A stretch of 64,000 nucleotides of DNA, taken from contig CAYFWF010000060.1 in NCBI GenBank assembly GCA_964346815.1, forward strand, positions 62,001-126,000, in the 5' to 3' direction. Positions 17,415 to 24,586 of the stretch are shown one piece after another; position 1 is the first letter of the stretch; each line of letters begins with the position of its first letter. The translations under genes were made by a program, and so were the position numbers. The stretch comes from CAYFWF01 sp964346815 (GTDB taxonomy: Bacteria > Acidobacteriota > Aminicenantia > Aminicenantales > Aminicenantaceae). The notes under the pieces were generated by a model. It had not been told where the DNA came from and did no database searches. It worked only from the letters and a program-made list of their open reading frames with translations.

Positions 17415-17464
17415 CCTCTTTTTTTACAGAGGATCCGAATATGTCATTCACCAATATATCATTC
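17415..17464 (-). promoter_or_regulatory. Symporter leader: RBS hairpin and two direct repeats
   Basis: CCTCT and AGAGG (17415-17432, 8-base loop) can pair, and the AGAGG arm is the ribosome site six bases before the symporter ATG. Further upstream AATATGTCATTC (17438-17449) is followed after three bases by AATATATCATTC (17453-17464), a 15-bp period, written here on the plus strand. The stem is short, so RBS masking is only a possibility; the tandem repeat may be a regulator site. Confidence 0.35.
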
Positions 17465-17611
17465 AACTCAGAACACCAGAAAAAGCATGGGCTTTTGATT
17501 GAATTGGCATGAGTGATTGAAATTTATAGAGGTATGGATGAAAGCCGAATCCTTTTTTCTATGTAGAGCTATAGCCCTGTCCTTTTTGACTTAAGACTTT
17601 TTACACAGGAA

Positions 17612-17640
17612 GCGCCTGGAGGGCAGTGCCCCCCAGGCGC
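17612..17640 (-). terminator. Strong GC-rich hairpin after TonB receptor gene
   Basis: GCGCCTGGAGGGC (17612-17624) pairs with GCCCCCCAGGCGC (17628-17640) with one mismatch and a three-base loop. It begins 18 bases after the receptor stop codon (17659, minus strand). The downstream minus-strand sequence has only short T runs, so it may be a Rho-assisted terminator or an mRNA 3' stabiliser. Confidence 0.65.
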
Positions 17641-17658
17641 AGAATTCAACTTTCTCTG

Positions 17659-20600
17659 CTAGAACTGAAAACTGAGGCTCAGCCTGATTTTTCGGGAGGG
17701 ATAGGTGACACCCGAGACACGGCCGATTTGCGGCTCATGAGCCCCGCCGTATCCCGCATTGGTTACGGCATCTTCATTGAGCGCGTTCAACAGATCGAGT
17801 GCGATCCGCACAGTGCCAAAATCACTCAGAGCAAAGCCCTTGTCGATGCGAAGATCCAGAACCTTCTGTGAGGGAAGATACCAGGGGTCGTTGGGATCGA
17901 TGCTGACGATATAATTGTCACCTAGATTGATAACGCTTCCCTCCGGCTTTCCACCCCATTGAGTGGCTGCTGGTATCGTTTCGAGAGGCCATAAGGGCCG
18001 CCCGCTGTTGAACCGGAAGCGGACACCGAGATCAGCTTCGACGTAGGGAATTCTGTAGGATCCCGAGAGCTTGAACTCCCACTTGGGAGTATGGGGCAGA
18101 GGTCCTTCCATGGTGTTGATGGTCTGATTCAAACCAGCCAGCCAGTTGGTGTCGAACACCATAGGGCCTTCGACATTGAAATCCTGACGGATCGATCTGG
18201 CTGCCATTCCGTCGGATGTGGAATAGAGCAGAGAGCCGAGCATCTGCCAGCGGTTGGAGAAACGCTTCTTCAATGTCAGCTGCATCCCTTGATAGACCCG
18301 GCGGGCTTTTTTCCCGTCGATATCCGGCATATTCCTCACTTCCCGGTCCGTATTGGTGCCGACCCAGCCGATATCCGCATTGTTGACCACGCCGTCGCCG
18401 TTGTAGTCCAGCCATTGAATCCCCCACAGGTCGACCTGTTCTCCGTATTGAGTGGTGTAAGGCACTCTCTCGTACTGCCATTCCTGACCACCAGTCCCCC
18501 GGATGATGGGCCATTGGACGAGGATGTTATTGGTGTGCTTGTAGATATAGGTGAGGCTGGCTGAAAAATCGGCGAAAAGCTCCCGTTCCAGGTTCACTGT
18601 GATCTGGTCTGTGTACTGGGCATCCAATTTATCGGCGACGTTCAGCTGCCAGGAATAATCCACGGGTTCGACGGCTGGGAGCCATGAAGGCCTGAGGCTG
18701 TCGTCCCGATACTGATCACCGTAAAGCAATCTGGCGGCTTCGGTGGTCTCCTCTGGATCCACATAGTTGTTGCCGTTCAAATCCACGAGGTCGAAAGGAA
18801 GATTATAGTAAATCCAATGGTATTCAGCCTCCGGCATGTCGGGACCGAACCGCCTCAAATATTCTGTATTAAGCGGCATGAAGTATCGGCCGTAATTGGC
18901 CCTGAAGACCGTCTTCAAGTCGCTGGTCAAGGCAAAGGTGACTCCGATACGGGGTGCCAAGGTTTCAAAATCGAAGATGTTATCGGTCCCTTCACGATCG
19001 CGGATCACAGGAGGTGGATCATTGATTCCTTCCGGAGTGGAAGGCTGTTCGTAGACCTTTCCTTCGCCGTATTTGGCAGTCATTCGATCGTAACGCAGCC
19101 CGAAGTTGAAGGTCAGGCGTCTGGTGGGAGTCCACTGATCATCGATGAACAGACCCAGGGAGTCGCTGGTCCGTACGGTCAGGAAAGGATTGAGATGGGT
19201 TTGCCGGTTGTAAAAAATCAATCCCGTAGCGCCGTACCAGGACTTCATGTAGTTGATGTTCTGCGTCCAGGGAGCAGGATAGGCAAAGTTGGCATAACCC
19301 TGAAAATATCCGCCCTGCCAGTTTCCCCGTCCTGTGGTGTACTGGACTCCGAACTTGATGTCATGCTCTCCCAGAAAATCTTCGGCGTAATGGGAGACAT
19401 CTGCCTGAATGGTGTTTCGGCTGGATTTTTGAGCCTCGACATAGGGAAAGGCGCCGTTGACACCGAAGACATTCCACTTCCACCAGTTGATGTATCCAGG
19501 ATTGTCCGGAGCATCATCCGGAATATGAGGCTGGTCATCCCTCCAGAAGCCCAAATACTTCGCAGTCAGAATCGTCTTTCCGCTGGCCATCCACTGCCAC
19601 TGTGAGGAAACGGAATGGGTTATGGCGGCCTGGCCATAGGTCATGGTATTATCCCAGTGGGGATTCCAGGTCCAGCCATCGCCGTCATTGTTCTCATAGT
19701 GATAGGCCACCCAGGCTCTGTGGTTGGTCAACGGCTCGCCCGTGATCTTGATATCGCCGAAACGACCCTTGTAATTATTCAATACATCCCAGAAAGGGCC
19801 CTTTGATTGCGACTGGACGTAATCAAAACCGCCGTAAAACCAGATCCTATCCTTGATGATCGGGCCTCCCAGGGTAAAGTTGCCTTCGTACTCCTGTTTG
19901 GTATAACTCAGAATATCGTCGCCGGCTCCTATGAACAGCTGTTCTTCACCCAGACTGCCGAGAATGAGTTTCTCAGAGGGGAGGGTATCATAATCCTCTC
20001 TTCCCGGCTGGTTGACCGCCGCATCGCCCAAATTGGTGTACAGGGCGGCATTTCCGTGAAACTCATTGCTTCCGGACTTGGTCAAGACATCGATGGCCAC
20101 CCCGGTGAAGTTTCCATATTCGGCCTTGGAACCCAGGGCGATCACCCGGACTTCCTCGATAGAATTGTAATTGACCTGGACCAGAGACCCTGACGCGGCC
20201 AGGCGGGGATTGGTGGTGTTGACTCCGTTGACCAAGAAGACATTTTCATTGGATGTGCTGCCGTAAGCCGTGGGGCTGGGAAGCCAACTGGCGTCCTTAC
20301 CCTGGGGAGCCATCCCGGGAGTGGTCAAAGAAAGGTCATAGAAGGCATCCCGGCCGGTGGGCAATTTTTCCAGCATTTCGTCCATGATGTTGGTGGCAAT
20401 CGTGGACGATTTAGAATCCACCACTGGACTGGCTCCTATTACGAGCACCTGTTCTTCGATGGCACCAGGCTCCATGGTGAGGTCGATCGTTATGGATCTC
20501 CCGGCCGAAATGACAATATCTTCCTGAATGACTGCTTTAAAACCTGTCAGCGTCGCCTGAAGGGTGTATCTTCCTACCGGCAAATTGAGGAAGACGTACG

Positions 20601-20820
20601 TTCCTCTCATAGAGGTGACGGTGGCACGGGAACCCGTAATCAGGGACTCTCCCGTAACTTCTACCGTGACTCCTGGCAGGGGCACTCCTGTATCATCGGT
20701 GATTGCACCGGTCAGCTTCCCCTCGAAAACTGTTTGGCTGTAGGCAAAAGGATTGGACAGGACACCCAGGACAAGCACAAAAAGACTGAGGGCTATCACA
20801 CTTTTTTTTATGGTGTGCAT
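17659..20820 (-). CDS. TonB-dependent receptor with N-terminal carboxypeptidase-regulatory domain
   Basis: 1053 residues. Signal peptide (1-28, ends AYS-QT), then a CarboxypepD_reg-like domain at about 30-115 (GAITDDTGVPLPGVTVEV, GTYVFLNLPVGRYTL), a plug domain at about 125-250 (NENVFLVNGVNTTNP, EVRVIALGSKAEYGNFTG) and a large beta-barrel ending LSLSFQF with terminal phenylalanine. It belongs to the Oar/SusC-like class that imports ligands at the outer membrane with TonB energy. No SusD-type lipoprotein is adjacent. Two EF-hand-like calcium loops are visible in barrel loops: DLNGNNYVDPEE and DYNGDGVVNNAD. The ATG has GGAGG upstream and lies behind a structured leader of about 135 bases. A GC-rich hairpin follows the stop. 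The ligand may be a glycan or peptide; not determinable here. Confidence 0.92.
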   Translation of the reverse strand: MHTIKKSVIALSLFVLVLGVLSNPFAYSQTVFEGKLTGAITDDTGVPLPGVTVEVTGESLITGSRATVTSMRGTYVFLNLPVGRYTLQATLTGFKAVIQEDIVISAGRSITIDLTMEPGAIEEQVLVIGASPVVDSKSSTIATNIMDEMLEKLPTGRDAFYDLSLTTPGMAPQGKDASWLPSPTAYGSTSNENVFLVNGVNTTNPRLAASGSLVQVNYNSIEEVRVIALGSKAEYGNFTGVAIDVLTKSGSNEFHGNAALYTNLGDAAVNQPGREDYDTLPSEKLILGSLGEEQLFIGAGDDILSYTKQEYEGNFTLGGPIIKDRIWFYGGFDYVQSQSKGPFWDVLNNYKGRFGDIKITGEPLTNHRAWVAYHYENNDGDGWTWNPHWDNTMTYGQAAITHSVSSQWQWMASGKTILTAKYLGFWRDDQPHIPDDAPDNPGYINWWKWNVFGVNGAFPYVEAQKSSRNTIQADVSHYAEDFLGEHDIKFGVQYTTGRGNWQGGYFQGYANFAYPAPWTQNINYMKSWYGATGLIFYNRQTHLNPFLTVRTSDSLGLFIDDQWTPTRRLTFNFGLRYDRMTAKYGEGKVYEQPSTPEGINDPPPVIRDREGTDNIFDFETLAPRIGVTFALTSDLKTVFRANYGRYFMPLNTEYLRRFGPDMPEAEYHWIYYNLPFDLVDLNGNNYVDPEETTEAARLLYGDQYRDDSLRPSWLPAVEPVDYSWQLNVADKLDAQYTDQITVNLERELFADFSASLTYIYKHTNNILVQWPIIRGTGGQEWQYERVPYTTQYGEQVDLWGIQWLDYNGDGVVNNADIGWVGTNTDREVRNMPDIDGKKARRVYQGMQLTLKKRFSNRWQMLGSLLYSTSDGMAARSIRQDFNVEGPMVFDTNWLAGLNQTINTMEGPLPHTPKWEFKLSGSYRIPYVEADLGVRFRFNSGRPLWPLETIPAATQWGGKPEGSVINLGDNYIVSIDPNDPWYLPSQKVLDLRIDKGFALSDFGTVRIALDLLNALNEDAVTNAGYGGAHEPQIGRVSGVTYPSRKIRLSLSFQF

Positions 20821-20918
20821 CTGGTTCCTCCATTTGGTTTAAGTTTCTTAAACTGATTCCGGCTTCTCCCCATGAAAAGGGAGAAACCGCCCGAACTTTT
20901 TTTAGAATTTACCTTAAT
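20808..20918 (-). other. Possible coupled leader ORF upstream of TonB receptor
   Basis: A perfect Shine-Dalgarno AAGGAGGT (20923-20930, minus strand) has no ATG, GTG or TTG at proper spacing, but a frame beginning with ATT (20918) five bases later runs 36 codons and stops at 20808-20810, 13 bases inside the receptor gene. An in-frame ATG occurs at 20873. The peptide would be small and basic. Either a coupled leader peptide or a decoy ribosome site; the use of ATT as start is rare, so confidence is low. Confidence 0.25.
20837..20885 (-). promoter_or_regulatory. Two hairpins in the receptor 5' leader
   Basis: Stem 1: TTCTCCC (20864-20870) with GGGAGAA (20879-20885), 8-base loop. Stem 2: GTTTAAG (20837-20843) with CTTAAAC (20847-20853), 3-base loop, directly upstream of the ribosome site. 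Both would be in the mRNA made from the predicted promoter at 20963-20991 and could control receptor translation. Confidence 0.4.
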
Positions 20919-20962
20919 TACCACCTCCTTCTTTTGCTTGATTTTCCGGTATCTCAATAAAC

Positions 20963-20991
20963 ATTTAAAATCACTTGCTTTTCTTTGTCAA
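20963..20991 (-). promoter_or_regulatory. Sigma70-type promoter for TonB receptor
   Basis: On the minus strand a perfect -35 TTGACA (20986-20991) is followed by a 17-base spacer and -10 TTAAAT (20963-20968, 4 of 6 consensus bases). Transcription would begin near 20956, leaving about 135 bases of leader before the receptor ATG. Confidence 0.6.
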
Positions 20992-21081
20992 GTATTATTC
21001 CGTACCAGGAAAGCAGCATTATTTCTGTGATCATTTCTCCGGTACATCCCGAAGATTCTGAAGAAGGCTGCCGGAAGGGAT

Positions 21082-22038
21082 TTATTTTTTGATCTGCTCT
21101 CTCAGTTTGGAGATCAAATCGTCTAAAAATTCGATCTTGGTCGGATCAGAGGAATTCATTTTGGCCTTTTCCAAATACTCTATCGCTTTTTTAAATTCGG
21201 ATCGATGGATGTAACAGCGGCCGGCCATCTCGAGAAATTCAGGATCACCCGGCTTCAGCTCCAGAGCCTTCTCGAATTCCACCAAAGATTCCTCCACTCT
21301 ATTCTGCTCGAACAGAATGAGTCCCCTGTTGTAGAAGCTTTCCACGCTTTCGGGATCGCGTTCGACCGCCTTTGCATAAAAATCGAGTGCTTTGGCCCAT
21401 TCCTCCTGCTGCTGATAGATCAATCCCAGTTGATGGTAGGCGCCTGCAAAAGAGGGGCTCAGTTCCGCTGTTTTTTCAAACTCCGAGATCGCTTCCGGAA
21501 ACATCTCTCTTCTTTGATAACTGATTCCGAGAAGATAAAGGGCGTTTGGGTCATCGGGATTATCCCGAACCATCTTTTTCAGAATCTGGATGGCCCCTTC
21601 GAAATCTCCCTGGCTGATCTTCTCTCTGGCTTGATTGAATTCTTCCTGGGCCTGTTTGGCTCTTTCAACCTGCTGGATCACCTCTTCTGAAACCATCACG
21701 ATGTTCTGCATCTCGATTTTTTGCATTCTCTGCTGAGTAGCCGAGAAATCCCACTCCAGGGTCTGAGTTCTGTATCCCTCCTTCGATACAGTGACTTCAT
21801 ATATCCCGTGGGGAATTCCGATCAGCTTGTACTCCCCTTTTTCATCCGTTTCAATTCTGTACCGCCGGCTGGTCAATGTGTCTCGAAAATCCAGTTCCAC
21901 ATTTTCCAGTGGGTTGTTTTCTGAATCCACCACCTTTCCATAAATATAATATTCCCGGTATTGACCCAGACCTGGATTTGCCAAGAAAAACCAAAGGAAA
22001 CACAAGAGGACCAACCCGATAGAATTCCTGTCATGCAT
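21082..22038 (-). CDS. Exported carboxypeptidase-regulatory-like domain + TPR protein
   Basis: 318 residues. Signal peptide (IGLVLLCFLWFFLANPGLG), then a Reg-like beta-sandwich at about 27-110 (YGKVVDSENNPLENVELDF, GEYKLIGIPHGIYEVTV), then about five TPR units from residue 130 to 310 (ISQGDFEGAIQILKKM, YLLGISYQRREMFPEAISEF, YHQLGLIYQQQEEWAKAL). TPR arrays mediate protein contacts, so this is a likely periplasmic scaffold. It starts ten bases after the stop of the sulfatase-like/TPR gene, indicating an operon, and shares the Reg-like fold with the neighbouring TonB receptor. No enzymatic motif is visible. Confidence 0.82.
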   Translation of the reverse strand: MHDRNSIGLVLLCFLWFFLANPGLGQYREYYIYGKVVDSENNPLENVELDFRDTLTSRRYRIETDEKGEYKLIGIPHGIYEVTVSKEGYRTQTLEWDFSATQQRMQKIEMQNIVMVSEEVIQQVERAKQAQEEFNQAREKISQGDFEGAIQILKKMVRDNPDDPNALYLLGISYQRREMFPEAISEFEKTAELSPSFAGAYHQLGLIYQQQEEWAKALDFYAKAVERDPESVESFYNRGLILFEQNRVEESLVEFEKALELKPGDPEFLEMAGRCYIHRSEFKKAIEYLEKAKMNSSDPTKIEFLDDLISKLREQIKK

Positions 22039-22048
22039 ATTCCATCTC

Positions 22049-24418
22049 CTACTTATTCTTATAATAATTGGCCTTATCTAAAGCCTCTCTAACCCGAGCT
22101 GGCATATTTTTCCTGTTGTATACATCGGCCAGCAAGAAATATCCAAGAGCCTTGAGTTCGGAATCCTCGGCCAAATCGAGTCCTTTTTGGACCAAATCCA
22201 GAATCTCATCCAGATCGACAGATTCGAACAGGAGCCCTCGAGCCAGGAACAGGTATCCTTCCGGAGCCTCTGGTTCGATCCGGATCACCTCCCGCATCTG
22301 CTCCAGATATCCCTTTCGGTCTCCGAATTGTAGCAAAAGCTTTCCCAGGTTGAAGCGGGCACGGAACGAGTTGGGATAGAGTTCCACTTCTTTTTGATAG
22401 GCTTCCCGGGCCTTCTGGAGCTCTCCCTGTCCCTCATAGAGGAGTGCCAGATGGTAGTGTGCTAACGGGAACTTGGGGTACTCTCTGAGAATATCCTTCA
22501 GAATGATCTCTGCTTCCGCATACCGATTCAGGCCTACATAACAAGCAGCCAGGTTCAGGCGATTTCTGGTCATCTTCGGCTGGATTTCGACGGCCTTCTC
22601 CAGGTGGGGAAGGGCTCGTGAATGATCATCTTCACCCATGTAAACTGTCCCCAGGAGGGTGTATGCCTGGGTGTTCCGGTCATCAACCGACAGAATCTGT
22701 TGACAGAGAGCGATCACGTCTTCTTTATTGCCTTCCTCTAACAGCAAATTCGCCATTCCGATCAAGCCTTGAATGCTGTTGGGATCATCTTTCAGAATAC
22801 GGTCATACTGGGCCTTAGCTTCTTCTCTGCGGTCCAGTTCCTCGTAACTCGTTGCCAACAGCAGCATGGCCTGTGGAATTCCTGATTCCTGTTCGAGGAC
22901 GGATTCTAAAATTTGGACTCCCTCTTGGTATTTTTCCTGGTTGATCAATTCCCCAGCACGCTGTACGGATTCATAGATGGCGTGTTTATCTTTCGGATCG
23001 GGCAGCATTTCACCCTCTTCCTGGAAGGTTCTTCTGGATACAGGAGACCCGATATAACCAAGCGCGGCAAGGCGTCTCAGAGTATCCTGGTCCAGGTTAG
23101 CGGCTTCAGGCTGAGGTGCGGATTGGCTGGTCTCTCGGATGATCCGGTCCAATGCCTCTTTGAATTCTCGCGTCATGTCAGGAAGTCTATCCCGGAGATT
23201 ATTCAGCTCTTCTGGATCTTCGACCATATCATACAGCTCAGGACGAGGCGCATCGATGTATTTGAACCGGGTGGTCCGCAGACTGTGAAGCGGACTCCAT
23301 CCGTAATGGATATTCGGAGTTAACGATTCACAATAAGCGTAAGCCTCCTTCCCGCTTTTAGGGAAAAAAATCGTACTCAAAAGGGATTGTCCCTGATTTT
23401 CGTCTGGAATCTGAGCCCCGGCCATTTCGAGAAGGGTGGGATAAACGTCTACGGTTCTCACCTGGGCATGGACTCGAATTCCCTGTAAGTCTTCAAAAGG
23501 TGTGATAAGGAGAAAGGGAACTTGGACGGCATATTCGTAGATGTAGTAGCCGTGGGCCATCTCTCCATGGTCGCCCAGTCCTTCGCCATGGTCACCCATT
23601 ATGGCGATGATCGTGTTCTCCTTTAACCCGTTTTGATTCAGCCAGGATATGAACCTCCCGATCTGTTCATCGCTGAATGCGATCTCTCCGTCATACAATC
23701 CTGTGATACCGGTGTTGTATTCAGAAAAATAGGGCTCTGGAGGCTCATAAGGAGCATGTGGATCGTACAGGTGTATCCAGGCAAAAAAGGGATTGTCCTT
23801 TCGTTCCTCCAGCCAAGCTATGGAGGCATCCATCAATTCATTGGCCGGACGCTGAACCATTGCCAGATCAAGGCGTTTATATTTCTTCATATCGAACTGA
23901 TCGTCATAGTGATGGAAACCCTGGTTGAGCCCCCAGCGGCCGTCCAGGACAAAGGCTCCGATAAATGCTCCGCACTGATATCCTTGTTCTGACAGCACTT
24001 CGGCCAAAGTGAGATGCTCCTGGGAGACCGCCGTGTTACCGTTCACCCTGACTCTGTGGAAAGTGGGATAAAGACCCGTCATCATCGAGGCATGGGAAGG
24101 AAGAGTCAACGGAGAAGAAGATGTGCACTGTTCAAAGACGATGCCTTTCACCGCCAGTTCATCGAGATGAGGAGTCTTTACTCCTGTATATCCGTAACAG
24201 GGCAGATGATCGGCTCTGGTAGTATCGAGGGTGATGAGAACGATATTAGGCTTTTCAATTCTTTTCTCGTTCATGAGTGAGGCATACTGCTTTTTAGGGT
24301 CTTTTTTTAGAGGAAACATCAAATAGAGAACAACGGCAATTATTCCAACAGCCACAATCAATAAGAGGGGAATTATGATTTTGGCTTTTTCCTTTTTTTT
24401 ACGAGATTGCTTCGTCAC
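22049..24418 (-). CDS. Sulfatase-like (alkaline phosphatase superfamily) membrane-anchored protein with TPR array
   Basis: 789 residues. One N-terminal transmembrane anchor (about 13-36) leads to a periplasmic sulfatase-fold domain (55-430): metal-binding LITLDTTRADH, HLYDPHAPYEPP, MGDHGEGLGDHGE and RTVDVYPTLLEMAG. The position where sulfatases carry the Cys/Ser that becomes formylglycine (CxPSR...TG) reads TLPSHASMMTG here: Thr105 replaces Cys/Ser and His109 replaces Arg. A Thr nucleophile occurs in phospho-transferring members of the superfamily, so a phosphodiesterase or phosphotransferase activity is as likely as sulfate hydrolysis. Residues about 480-780 form roughly eight TPR units. It is the first gene of a pair with the Reg/TPR protein. 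Confidence 0.85.
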   Translation of the reverse strand: MTKQSRKKKEKAKIIIPLLLIVAVGIIAVVLYLMFPLKKDPKKQYASLMNEKRIEKPNIVLITLDTTRADHLPCYGYTGVKTPHLDELAVKGIVFEQCTSSSPLTLPSHASMMTGLYPTFHRVRVNGNTAVSQEHLTLAEVLSEQGYQCGAFIGAFVLDGRWGLNQGFHHYDDQFDMKKYKRLDLAMVQRPANELMDASIAWLEERKDNPFFAWIHLYDPHAPYEPPEPYFSEYNTGITGLYDGEIAFSDEQIGRFISWLNQNGLKENTIIAIMGDHGEGLGDHGEMAHGYYIYEYAVQVPFLLITPFEDLQGIRVHAQVRTVDVYPTLLEMAGAQIPDENQGQSLLSTIFFPKSGKEAYAYCESLTPNIHYGWSPLHSLRTTRFKYIDAPRPELYDMVEDPEELNNLRDRLPDMTREFKEALDRIIRETSQSAPQPEAANLDQDTLRRLAALGYIGSPVSRRTFQEEGEMLPDPKDKHAIYESVQRAGELINQEKYQEGVQILESVLEQESGIPQAMLLLATSYEELDRREEAKAQYDRILKDDPNSIQGLIGMANLLLEEGNKEDVIALCQQILSVDDRNTQAYTLLGTVYMGEDDHSRALPHLEKAVEIQPKMTRNRLNLAACYVGLNRYAEAEIILKDILREYPKFPLAHYHLALLYEGQGELQKAREAYQKEVELYPNSFRARFNLGKLLLQFGDRKGYLEQMREVIRIEPEAPEGYLFLARGLLFESVDLDEILDLVQKGLDLAEDSELKALGYFLLADVYNRKNMPARVREALDKANYYKNK

Positions 24419-24586
24419 TTCATTCCTCGCAACGCCAGTAAGCTTTCTTCTTCATCAAGCTTTGTTTTTGACTTTACCTTTCGTATTTACACTAATATTC
24501 CATATATATTATATATGTTACCAAAATTGGCACCATTCCAAAGCAATAAAAACTGCCGTTCGTCTTACCTTTTTTGTTCCCTGCTC

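Noticed and set aside
18817..19605. Plus-strand open frame of 262 codons opposite the TonB receptor
   Set aside because: Shadow frame with no recognisable domain and no start signals.
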